Part shown: piece by piece, positions 45,161 through 52,501 of the stretch
Layout of the letters: every line of letters begins with the position of its first letter
Position numbering within the stretch: the stretch's first letter is position 1
From: Phycisphaera sp.
Lineage (GTDB): Bacteria; Planctomycetota; Phycisphaerae; Phycisphaerales; Phycisphaeraceae
NCBI GenBank assembly: GCA_016125215.1
Contig: WGMF01000026.1
Location: forward strand, 50,771-114,770
Direction of reading: 5' to 3'
Length of the DNA: 64,000 nucleotides
Made by a program: the position numbers and the translations under genes
Notes under the pieces: generated by a model
The model's database searches: none
The model's input: only the letters and a program-made list of their open reading frames with translations
Told to the model about the DNA's origin: nothing

Positions 45161-48100
45161 CGTCGCGCCTTCCAGCACGATGTACGTTGTTGGGCTTGCA
45201 CCTTCGACGCCCGCGAAGTTGTACGCCCTGACACGAAGGCCATAGGGTGCCTCATCGAGGCCGACGGTAAACGCATTCATTATTACAGAGACCCCCGTTT
45301 CGTTGGAGACCGCATGGTGAAGCCACGCCGCTTCACCGGGGTCCTCAAAGTCGCCATCCCCGTTCAGGTCCCTGTCGAGTTGGACCAGCGATGCCAAGCT
45401 TGCGCCTTGCCCTTGCACCAAGTAGCTGATATTGAACCTGGGGATACCTTCCTGCACGTCCCTAAATTGCGTCGACACCTCGACCGTTGGGGGGGTGCTG
45501 TTGACCTCGATCACAAGAGGGGTCGGCGAGACGGCCTGCCTGCCCCCGTATGACAATCTCGTCCGTATCTCGTGCTGGCCATCCGAGAGTAGCGGCTGGG
45601 CCTGTGTGAATACAAGCAGGTTACTCGAATGATAGTTTGGTGTGACAGAACCCAGCACTCGACCTTGTTCATCCAGGATCTCAACCGTTGTATCGACGTA
45701 GTTCGTCCCCACATAAAAACCCAGCGAAGACGCTTTGCTTGTGATGTTGTCGGTGGAGGAGACCCCGGTGTCGGAGGCAACCCACAGGTCCGGCTTGGCC
45801 ACATAGATATTGATCGCATCTTCAAACAACCGTGTCGAACTGTTGCCAGCCAGGTCCACCGCCGTGACTTGGACATCATAGATGTCGTACCACAACGATG
45901 GATTGAAATACCACTTCCCATCATGGGAGAACCCTGGGTTGCCCGCGTAAGTCTGTCCGCCGATGTCCACACTGACGGCGTCGGCGTCGAGGTCCGTCGA
46001 CACGGTCAGGTTAGGTGTCTTTGTGGTAAGGCTCAGAAGGCCGCTGATCCCCTGGATCGTCGGGCTCTGCGTGTCCAGCGTGATGAACAACTGTCTCGTG
46101 TCCGAGGTGTATCCGAGGTATGTCTGCCGGGCGGCAAGATACCGCGGGCCGTCGGCAAGCGTGTGTAAGCCGTCCGTGGTGACAACCGTGCTCGTGCCCG
46201 TCGCCGTGGCCGAGCCGATGACCACACCCTCGGCTACGACCTCCACCAGAGCGCCGACAACTGTGCCATCGACACGGAAGACCAGCGAGTGGTCGGCATC
46301 CGAGTTGTTGAGGTTGGTGATGTTATCGATGTCGCTCGATCCCGTGTCCGATCCGGGCAGCAGGTCGAGGCCCGTCGGTGTTGGCGTAGGGTTGTAGACG
46401 AAGATGTTGAAAATGACATCGCGCGACAGGGCGGGTCCACCCGCGGTGTCGTCGTCGGTGATCCGCAACGTTATGTGGTCAACCTCGCCCAGCAATGTCG
46501 CCACGAAAGTGAACCGCCCCGTGAGCGGGTCGAAGTCCGTCACCTCTCCGTTCGCCGGACCGCTGATGAGTTCAAAGCTCAGGCTCTGCTCAACCTCGGG
46601 GTCGCCGTCCGTTGCCACAGGTGTGTAGGTGTAAGACTGCCCGGCCAGGACGCTCAGAGGCGGCGTGTAGACCAGCCCCGGCAAGTCGTTCACGTGATCG
46701 ATGGTGAAGGTGTATGTCGCGAGGTTGCTGTAGCTCACCCCGTCATAGGCTCGGTACGTGAAATGGTCCGTACCGTTGTAATCCTTGTCAGGCGTGTAGG
46801 TGTACGTCCCATCGGGGTTGAGCGTGAGTGAACCGTGCAGAACGTCATCGACAAGTAAAGCCGTCAGCTCGCTGGGGCCGGGTACTGGGTCAAAATCATT
46901 GAGCAGCACCGAGGGACCGGACACGGTGTGATCTTCCGACAGCGTGGTTTGATCATCCTGGGCGATGGGTGGCGGTGAAATATCGTCATTGACGATCGTG
47001 CCCAAACCATAACGGTCTGAAAAGTCGAAGGTGCCGGTTCCATAATCGGGATGGCGGTAAATCTCTACGAAGAAGTATTCATCATGTTCAGCCTGGGTGT
47101 CCCCGTAGACAGGCACTGTGACGTCATAGGATTGGCTCTGACCCGCGAACCAGATCAAGCTCCCGCCGACGGTATCAAGGTAATCGGTGCCTGGAGTCGC
47201 CCGGTATTGGTTATAAGGCCAGCCGGCGAGAATCGGTCGCCAATCCAGACGAATCGTGTCATACGCGGGCTTGTCGATTGAAACTGTGAAGGTAAAGAGC
47301 GTCTCACCGGAGTCGCCTTCGTATGCGGTGTAGTTACCGATGCTCAGCTTGGGTGGGCTGACAATGGTCAGTCCGCCAACATAGGTCGTTTTAATACTGT
47401 TGCCCGCATAGTCATAGGCATTGATGACGACATCAATGGAACCCAAGGGCAGCGCGTTGATGGTATTGTCGGGGATCGTCCACGAGTTTCCGTTAATCTC
47501 GGCCTCATAGCCTTTACCGTCGACTGTGATCACAAGCAAGCGGTTCCCCGCGTCTATAGTGCCTGCCAGGGCTGGTGTCGTGTCCGCAGTGACCACGGGT
47601 GTGAAAGTCACGACCGGTGCCACGGTATCGATGGTCACCGACAAAACCTGGCTCGGTCCCCAGGTCGCATGGGCATCTTCAATAGTCGCGGTGAAATCCC
47701 ACTGTCCGTCATCGAGTGCATAGCTGCCGTCGGTGGTGATCGTTACGGTGTCAAAAGCCGCGACGGCTTGACCCATCAAGATGGTCGGCTGTGCGTCGTG
47801 CCGGGCATAGAGGCGGACAATATCACCGGGGAGGGTGCCACTTATGGTGAGGTGCAGTTTGTTGTTTGCATTCGAATTGTTCTTTGTGGTGATGTTGTCA
47901 AACCCGGCGATCCCCGTGTCGTCCGAGTTCGAGAGGTCCGGGGTGCTCACCGGTCGCTTCAAGCCCAGGTCATTCCCCTCGATATTTTCACTATCGGCAA
48001 GTTGGATTCCCTGGGAGGCCAACCGCGGACCGATGACATAGGCCGAACCGATACCAGCGCCACTGCCATCGAAATGCGCACTGATCAAACGAAGACCATT

Positions 48101-49690
48101 ATTGATTGCTACGCTGTGACCGAAACTATCGCTCATCTCACCATCCGACGCGAAGTACTGCGTCTTTTCGACCCATGCCGATCCATCCCATGCAAACTCA
48201 TAGGCAGACCCACTGTCGCTTCCATTGAATGTATTGTCCGAGGGTGCGCCGATCAGGATGACACCGTTCTCAATGGCTACGCCGGTACCAAAGGCATCGG
48301 ACCGATCCCCGTTTGAGGCGGTGAGTTTCGCGTCCAAGAGCCAGGCCGACCCATCCCATCGATAGACGTAAGCCGATCCCCCGGCCGGGGTCAGTTCATC
48401 CCCCTGGTGGGACCCGACCACAATTACGCCCGCGTCCACATCCACGCTCTGACCGAATTGGTCTTTGATATCGGCGTCGGGTGCAGCCAATCGGGCTTCC
48501 TCGATCCAGGATGATCCGTTGTGTCTGTAAACATAAGCCACGCCGGCATCCTGAGCGTCGGTATCATTACCCTTTGCGCCGACAACAACCGTATCACCAC
48601 TAATGGCTATGCTGCAGCCGAACGTTTCACCGCTGAGGTTGTCCGAAGGCTGGAGCTTGGCTTCCTGGACCCAAGACGAGCCGTTCCAGCGGAATACGTA
48701 AGCCGAACCGCCATAGGAGGCTGTGTCGGAGTCGTTCATCGCACCGACGACAATCACATCGCCGCTGAGGGACACACTGCTGCCAAACAAGTCGCTCGAA
48801 CTCCCGTCTGCCGCTAATAGCAGCGCTTCGAATTCCCAGCTTGTCTGGTTCCAACGATAGACATACACCGCTCCGCTGTTGACGCCTTTGGCTGGGTTAT
48901 CGCGGTATTGCGCCCCGACAACTGCCACGTTGTCTTCGATCGCCACGCTGGTGCCGAAATAGTCGGAGCCCTTTCCGTCCGCCGCGACTAGCTTGATTTC
49001 TTGTGTCCAGACGCCCTGGCTTTGCCGGTAGATATACGCGGCACCGGTATACAAATTGCCATAAGGGGATGGATCGTTTTCAGCGCCATTGTCGCCAAAT
49101 GCTCCTATGATCGCAACATCCCCGTTCAAGGCCAAGCTAAAGCCGAACAGAGCGGACACCTGTCCATCCGAAGCCGTCAGCTTGGTCTCGGGGAGTGTCA
49201 CATACGGATCGGGCTGGGTCTGCCGATACCCCTCAGGTGTGACCTGACGGACGACATACTCTCCCGCATTCAAACCCTCGAATTGATATTGTCCGGTCTC
49301 ATCGTTGTCGGTTGTCAGGGCATCGTCCACCGCACTCGTTACCCACCGCTCACCCTCACCCTCGTCCCACGCATCGTTCCCGTTCGCGTCGGTCCAGTCG
49401 AGTTGGGCGTTGTCGTTGTCGTCGAGATAAACCGTCACCCCCGCAAGGCCCGGTTCGCCCGCGTCGCGCACGCCGTCACCGTTGAGGTCGGCCCAAACGG
49501 TCCCGCTGATCGATCCCGATAGGAGCAGGCGGTCCTCGAGCGGTTCGGGCGGGTCGAACATGGCACCGGCCTCGCTCGGGCGGGGGTCACGACACACTCT
49601 ATGCAACTGTTGTATCCGCCGCTGCCGGTCGATGACCTTGCGGTACTGGTCCTGAAGAAACCCAAAGACGTGCGAACCTATCGTGCTCAT
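42374..49690 (-). CDS. Giant multidomain cell-surface/secreted protein
   Basis: About 2438 residues from the ATG at 49690; a GTG at 49747 is less likely. Order: a basic head with LEPLEDRLLLSG-type planctomycete export signal; an SdrD-B-like domain (SGTVWADLNGDGVRDAGEPG); seven FG-GAP/integrin-like repeats of 50-60 residues each beginning L.A.DG...FG and containing VVGA, fitting one seven-bladed propeller; Ig-like, Calx-beta and cadherin-like repeats (PDKDYNGTDHFTYRAYDG); then four golvesin C-terminal-like domains (IDDRDAGFTTSGTWG) alternating with three choice-of-anchor-D domains (GPISFTTNDSDE). The last four modules repeat every ~790 bases. No C-terminal anchor is visible. It is probably an adhesin or matrix protein; no enzyme motif is seen. 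Confidence 0.88.
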   Translation of the reverse strand: MSTIGSHVFGFLQDQYRKVIDRQRRIQQLHRVCRDPRPSEAGAMFDPPEPLEDRLLLSGSISGTVWADLNGDGVRDAGEPGLAGVTVYLDDNDNAQLDWTDANGNDAWDEGEGERWVTSAVDDALTTDNDETGQYQFEGLNAGEYVVRQVTPEGYRQTQPDPYVTLPETKLTASDGQVSALFGFSLALNGDVAIIGAFGDNGAENDPSPYGNLYTGAAYIYRQSQGVWTQEIKLVAADGKGSDYFGTSVAIEDNVAVVGAQYRDNPAKGVNSGAVYVYRWNQTSWEFEALLLAADGSSSDLFGSSVSLSGDVIVVGAMNDSDTASYGGSAYVFRWNGSSWVQEAKLQPSDNLSGETFGCSIAISGDTVVVGAKGNDTDAQDAGVAYVYRHNGSSWIEEARLAAPDADIKDQFGQSVDVDAGVIVVGSHQGDELTPAGGSAYVYRWDGSAWLLDAKLTASNGDRSDAFGTGVAIENGVILIGAPSDNTFNGSDSGSAYEFAWDGSAWVEKTQYFASDGEMSDSFGHSVAINNGLRLISAHFDGSGAGIGSAYVIGPRLASQGIQLADSENIEGNDLGLKRPVSTPDLSNSDDTGIAGFDNITTKNNSNANNKLHLTISGTLPGDIVRLYARHDAQPTILMGQAVAAFDTVTITTDGSYALDDGQWDFTATIEDAHATWGPSQVLSVTIDTVAPVVTFTPVVTADTTPALAGTIDAGNRLLVITVDGKGYEAEINGNSWTIPDNTINALPLGSIDVVINAYDYAGNSIKTTYVGGLTIVSPPKLSIGNYTAYEGDSGETLFTFTVSIDKPAYDTIRLDWRPILAGWPYNQYRATPGTDYLDTVGGSLIWFAGQSQSYDVTVPVYGDTQAEHDEYFFVEIYRHPDYGTGTFDFSDRYGLGTIVNDDISPPPIAQDDQTTLSEDHTVSGPSVLLNDFDPVPGPSELTALLVDDVLHGSLTLNPDGTYTYTPDKDYNGTDHFTYRAYDGVSYSNLATYTFTIDHVNDLPGLVYTPPLSVLAGQSYTYTPVATDGDPEVEQSLSFELISGPANGEVTDFDPLTGRFTFVATLLGEVDHITLRITDDDTAGGPALSRDVIFNIFVYNPTPTPTGLDLLPGSDTGSSDIDNITNLNNSDADHSLVFRVDGTVVGALVEVVAEGVVIGSATATGTSTVVTTDGLHTLADGPRYLAARQTYLGYTSDTRQLFITLDTQSPTIQGISGLLSLTTKTPNLTVSTDLDADAVSVDIGGQTYAGNPGFSHDGKWYFNPSLWYDIYDVQVTAVDLAGNSSTRLFEDAINIYVAKPDLWVASDTGVSSTDNITSKASSLGFYVGTNYVDTTVEILDEQGRVLGSVTPNYHSSNLLVFTQAQPLLSDGQHEIRTRLSYGGRQAVSPTPLVIEVNSTPPTVEVSTQFRDVQEGIPRFNISYLVQGQGASLASLVQLDRDLNGDGDFEDPGEAAWLHHAVSNETGVSVIMNAFTVGLDEAPYGLRVRAYNFAGVEGASPTTYIVLEGATEGLIDDRNEGFLAEGNWGFSIEPGKYVGTDHTFARGGNGANRATYTFTGLALGNYEVYATWRADPNRATDIPYSILDGSHSLGIVRVNQEQPPSGLTLDGFNYSRIGGLWTTNSGSLVVAINDDADDYVDADAIYIRRVGALSYTPEIEVSVDGRDMPNNGELDFGTTNVGSPVQRTLTVLNKGAVTLNLGLPDPLADGFRVVTPFSSATLAPNTSTTLTVELTAGGVGDFSGLLGFETNDGDENPFRINLAGQVTNVPPPPVVQVIDDRDAGFTTSGTWGSSVEPGRYVGDDHSYAINGNGGNVANYTFTNLTPGVYKVYTTWRGDSNRASNTPYTVLDNGTTLGTVRVNQRYAPSGITSGGFNYSQVGSTWNITSSTLVVRLTDSGTDGYVDADAVRIERVGDLVSGPEIVVFDGANDIANNTGAVAFGSTPPGTSLTKTLTVKNIGNEVLTLGSLGTLPAGFSLVTGFGSTSIDPDQTTTFTLKLDALTEGVFAGPISFTTNDSDEATFTFSLTGKVEVAPPQPIVRIIDDRDAGFTTAGTWGFTVEPGRYYGNDHSYAINGHGANVASYTFTDLTPGQYRVYATWQGDTNRADNTPFAIYDGGEMVTEVRVNQRLQPAGVTEGNRPFNAIGGVVSITGSTLVVKIRDDATGYADADAVRIERVGDPVSGPEIVVLDGANDIADGSGTAAFGNTTVGLPITKTLTVKNVGNEVLTLGALDALPAGFELVSGFGSTSLAAGESTTFVIRMLADTAGGKAGVVRFASNDASESEFTFNVTGSVGFTPLVRTLDDRDAGFATVGQWGFTLEPGRYVGDDHSFARDGGGANVATYTFLNLPAGTYRISATWRADSNRATNTPYTVLDGSVVLDTIRINQEQSPNDLVYQGYSYEDIGTFTITSGTMVVRISDDANDYVDADAIRIERIA

Positions 49691-49930
49691 GTGAGAGTTC
49701 CCCGAACAGGCCCCGGTATCAGCCGGTCTCTCCAGAACCGGCAGCACCCGGTCGCGATTAACGGTCTACCTTCATATCTAGACCTTGTTATCCTAACTGA
49801 GTGTCGCACACATACGCAACTGATTCTTGTGAGATTTATGTCAATAATTAACCCGGTTACTCTTGGTATCCATGTAATCGTGACCGCCATAACCACAATC
49901 AAAAAACTTCCGTGCTTTTTAGTCGGCCAG

Positions 49931-50494
49931 TCATAGCCTCCGCTCCGCCTCGACCACCATTGCCCTGACCTTAGCGTAGAACGAACCCGAGCGTTTCGGC
50001 TCGAGGGGCATAATCACGCCGACACCCTCGACGCCGCCCTCGCCATCCGACGGGCAGACGCACACAGCGCGTTTGACCACGGGCAGTCCGTCCTTGTGTC
50101 CGGGGCTTCCGGGGGTACTGGGGCTTCCGGGGGTTCCGGGGGTGTCGAACTCGGACGGGTCGGGCAGTGGGATGAGCAGCGTGAGTTTGCCCGAGCCCAG
50201 CGCCTGTGCCTGCTTGCGGATGATGTCGGCGTTGAGGCCGAGTGCGATGTAACGCGGCGCCTGACCGTGGCCATTGGAGGGCTTGCCGTTGCCGGCCTTG
50301 GGGGGCCTGACCTCGGGCAGAACATCCCCAATGGGTGGGAAGCTGCCCTCTTCGACAGCCGGAGCAAGTCGGCCTTCGGATGATTCCCAACGATCACGTT
50401 CGAGTCGCACCGCAACCGGCTGCGCAGGCCGACGGTTGGGTAAGACTTCCGGGGGGACAAGGTGTGATCCACTCATCTGCCCCGGTGTCACCAC
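49931..50494 (-). CDS. Possible sliding-clamp-like protein of mobile-element type, N-terminus uncertain
   Basis: The open frame gives 187 residues from a GTG, but coding similarity appears to extend upstream (LPAVDGEHVILQATDGHQAV) to an in-frame TGA near 50566 with no start codon. A second frame from an ATG at 50741 supplies a plausible N-terminal segment, so the gene may be split by a frameshift. ATDGH recalls beta-clamp-like proteins of plasmids and phages, and PRYIALGLNADIIRKQAQAL with CVCPSDGEGG and GVIMPLEP looks like the same type. A TPGTPGSPSTPGSPG low-complexity stretch is present. The assignment is tentative. Confidence 0.45.
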   Translation of the reverse strand: MVTPGQMSGSHLVPPEVLPNRRPAQPVAVRLERDRWESSEGRLAPAVEEGSFPPIGDVLPEVRPPKAGNGKPSNGHGQAPRYIALGLNADIIRKQAQALGSGKLTLLIPLPDPSEFDTPGTPGSPSTPGSPGHKDGLPVVKRAVCVCPSDGEGGVEGVGVIMPLEPKRSGSFYAKVRAMVVEAERRL

Positions 50495-50768
50495 GCAGAC
50501 CGCCTGGTGGCCATCGGTGGCCTGGAGGATGACATGCTCGCCGTCGACAGCGGGCAGGGCACGGACGACCGGTGAGACTCAGGGCCTGGGCATTGGCCTC
50601 TCTGGCAGGCGTAGGGGCGCCCTCCGCGCCTTGAGTAGTACGGGAGGGTGTCTGGGGTGGGGTTCGATCAGAGCGCTGCAGCGCGCGCTTAGAAGCCGGG
50701 GTAGACGAAGGGCGCATCGCATTGGTGTGTGTGCGGGTCATGGGGTATCTCCGGGTGGTTGAGTGGTT

Positions 50769-50788
50769 GAATTGGCAATTGCCAATTC
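50769..50788. promoter_or_regulatory. Perfect 20-bp palindrome, candidate operator
   Basis: GAATTGGCAATTGCCAATTC equals its own reverse complement over all 20 bases. It lies just upstream of the minus-strand ATG at 50741 and about 100 bases before the MntA-like gene, so it could control either or both. A second inverted repeat, CGGCCGG-N6-CCGGCCG, follows at 50793-50812. Confidence 0.6.
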
Positions 50789-50870
50789 ACCGCGGCCGGG
50801 TCGTGCCGGCCGTGGTGTACTGGGGGGATAGGAAAACGTGATCAAGCCGACCTTATGAGGGTGGCATACG

Positions 50871-50876
50871 TATAAT
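50871..50876 (+). promoter_or_regulatory. Candidate -10 box of the mntA-hepT pair, probably leaderless
   Basis: TATAAT at 50871-50876 would place transcription start near 50883, only about three bases before the ATG at 50886. No ribosome-binding site is visible and no clear -35 box is seen. Confidence 0.4.
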
Positions 50877-50885
50877 GTTGTTGCG

Positions 50886-51197
50886 ATGCCAGCCCGACTC
50901 TCCATCAATCAAGAACTCGTCGCAGACTTCTGCCATCGACATGGGATCAGGAAGCTTTCGCTCTTTGGCTCCGTGCTGCGTGAGGACTTTGACCCCATGC
51001 GCAGCGACATTGACGTGCTGGTTGAGTTCACCCCCCTGGCCAATCAGAGCCTGAGCTACTTCGCTCTGGCCAGACTGAAGTTTGAACTGGAAGCGATCTT
51101 GAATCACCACGTCGATCTGACGCTTTCAGACAGCCTGGACCCCAACATTCGCCGTGAGGTCCTCGAGACCGCGGAAGCCCAGTATGTCGCAGCATGA
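50886..51197 (+). CDS. mntA: MntA-type minimal nucleotidyltransferase (antitoxin)
   Basis: A 103-residue minimal nucleotidyltransferase. The active-site signature is LFGSVLREDFDPMRSDIDVL, with Gly28-Ser29 and the catalytic Asp41 and Asp43. The C-terminal helices contain ILNHHVDLTLSDSLDPNIRR. MntA antitoxins AMPylate the partner HepT toxin on a tyrosine. The gene overlaps the HEPN gene by 14 bases, the usual arrangement. An ATG with a TATAAT box very close upstream suggests a leaderless transcript. Confidence 0.9.
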   Translation: MPARLSINQELVADFCHRHGIRKLSLFGSVLREDFDPMRSDIDVLVEFTPLANQSLSYFALARLKFELEAILNHHVDLTLSDSLDPNIRREVLETAEAQYVAA

Positions 51198-51540
51198 TCC
51201 AAGAGTCCGGATGCGGCACATGCTCGACAATGCCCGTGAGGCGGTCGCCTTGCTGGGGCAGAAGTCGGTCGAGGACCTTGAGCGCGACCGTTTGCTTCAA
51301 CTGGCCCTGACTCGGCTTGTTGAGGTTGTGGGCGAAGCGGCGAGCAAGGTCCCTGTCGAGACCCGTGAGGCCTACCCGCATCTGCCCTGGCGTGAGGCTG
51401 CGAGCACACGCAACATCCTCATCCACGGCTACGACATCATCCGTTACGACATCCTTCACAAAACAGTCCGCAACGATTTTCCAACGCTCATCAGGCAGTT
51501 GGAAGAGGTGCTCAAAGCCGAGGACACGAACGGGCCTTAG
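51184..51540 (+). CDS. hepT: HepT-type HEPN ribonuclease toxin (DUF86)
   Basis: A 118-residue all-helical HEPN protein with the R-x4-H-x-Y signature RNILIHGY (Arg76, His81, Tyr83). Arg and His form the RNase site and Tyr83 is the residue expected to be AMPylated by MntA. The ATG at 51184 lies inside the mntA gene, giving coupled translation; a longer frame from 51154 is unlikely. All key residues are present, so the pair appears intact. It likely stabilises the surrounding island or acts in phage defence. Confidence 0.9.
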   Translation: MSQHDPRVRMRHMLDNAREAVALLGQKSVEDLERDRLLQLALTRLVEVVGEAASKVPVETREAYPHLPWREAASTRNILIHGYDIIRYDILHKTVRNDFPTLIRQLEEVLKAEDTNGP

Positions 51541-51611
51541 CCTTACCACTCTGGTTGGGGCGGTGTCTTCATCATTGGGCAAGTCAACGAAATTGTGGTT
51601 GGTAGCTCAGG

Positions 51612-52139
51612 TCAGTGTGAGCGCCCATTGCCGCCTTGAGAATGGTCAGCAGGCTCTTGGGATCCCCCATTCTCCGGCGCGCTGTGATCGCGCTCCTCAT
51701 GGCTCTGCAGGCCCTTGAGGTGGTCGATCACCCGGCTGGCTTCGCGCAGGGTCAGGTCGTTGAAGCTCCAGCCGAACTCCTGGTCGATCTCCGCTTCGGG
51801 GTCCAGTCCCAGACGCCTTGCAATGGATTCAATGGCCCTGCGCTGGGACTGGGTCATGTCGGTGGAGCGGTCGTGACCGTTGCGGCCGTTGGACGAGCGG
51901 CGACGCGCTGTGTTATGTCGTGTGCTGCGTGTCTCGCGTCGATCACCCCGGTTGTTGTAGCCGGCCTGGGTGTGCGTGGAGGGTGCGGGTGTGTCGGAGG
52001 GATTTTTCCCGTGACCGAAATAGACGGTCTTCCCCTGGATCACCTTCTTCCAGCGCTTGGTCTTCTTGTGGAACGTGAGCTCGAGGCCGGTGGTGGAAGG
52101 GCGGCCATGAGGGGGTCTCCGGAGTGGAGTTCCCATCAT
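51612..52139 (-). CDS. Integrase-like N-terminus joined to a recombination-type C-terminal domain
   Basis: A 175-residue frame. The N-terminal part (GLELTFHKKTKRWKKVIQGK, then TVYFGHGK) resembles the arm-binding start of planctomycete phage-type integrases. The C-terminal part (SQRRAIESIARRLGLDPEAE ... LTLREASRVIDHLKGL) resembles small C-terminal domains of phage recombination proteins, though that match is weak memory. The two are joined by a low-complexity Arg/Asn/Thr stretch. No catalytic integrase domain is present. It lies 123 bases from the tRNA-Glu gene, where an integrase is expected. Confidence 0.5.
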   Translation of the reverse strand: MMGTPLRRPPHGRPSTTGLELTFHKKTKRWKKVIQGKTVYFGHGKNPSDTPAPSTHTQAGYNNRGDRRETRSTRHNTARRRSSNGRNGHDRSTDMTQSQRRAIESIARRLGLDPEAEIDQEFGWSFNDLTLREASRVIDHLKGLQSHEERDHSAPENGGSQEPADHSQGGNGRSH

Positions 52140-52146
52140 ATCATTC

Positions 52147-52267
52147 AGGTCAAATAAAGGTCAGATGAGGCGACGACGTTAGGGTCTAGCGTCTCGTGAT
52201 AAGTAATTATCTGTTAAATACGCACTTACAATATCATTTTTGCCTTTATTCCGAGCTGTCAATACCC
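52147..52267 (+). repeat. Right copy of ~121-bp imperfect direct repeat
   Basis: It matches 40197-40318 at both ends (AGGTCAAATAA.GGTCAG, CGACG..AGGGTC, and ATTCCGA...TCAATACCC). Its last five bases enter the 3' end of the tRNA-Glu gene, a common integration site. Confidence 0.6.
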
Positions 52268-52335
52268 CCTAGGGGAGTCGAACCCCTGTTCACGGACTGA
52301 GAATCCGTTGTCCTAGGCCACTAGACGAAGGGGGC
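52263..52335 (-). tRNA. tRNA-Glu (CTC anticodon)
   Basis: Folding the minus strand gives a 73-base cloverleaf. The acceptor stem is GCCCCCT/AGGGGGT, with a G-U first pair. The anticodon stem-loop is ACGGA-TTCTCAG-TCCGT with anticodon CTC after the invariant T33. The T arm is CAGGGGTTCGACTCCCCTA. CCA is not encoded. It decodes GAG. Confidence 0.93.
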
Positions 52336-52423
52336 GTGGCGGGCAAAGTTTGAAAAATTAACGCATTTTCTGGGATTGTCAAACACGTCACGTTTTTGTG
52401 GGTGGCTGGGGGTTGAGACACAA

Positions 52424-52501
52424 ACTTCCGGGGAGTTCATCTTCCGGGGAATTAATCTTCCGGGGGTTATTCTTCCGGGGGGTTGTCTTCCGGGGGTTAT
52501 T
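52424..52501 (+). repeat. Five tandem CTTCCGGGG units at the end of the acetylesterase gene
   Basis: Units of 15-17 bases each begin CTTCCGGGG followed by a variable (A/G)TT(A/C)AT-like tail: 52424, 52441, 52457, 52472 and 52487. The last unit contains the stop codon of the minus-strand acetylesterase gene. Related CCGGAAG units are at 25916 and 29114. Confidence 0.75.
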
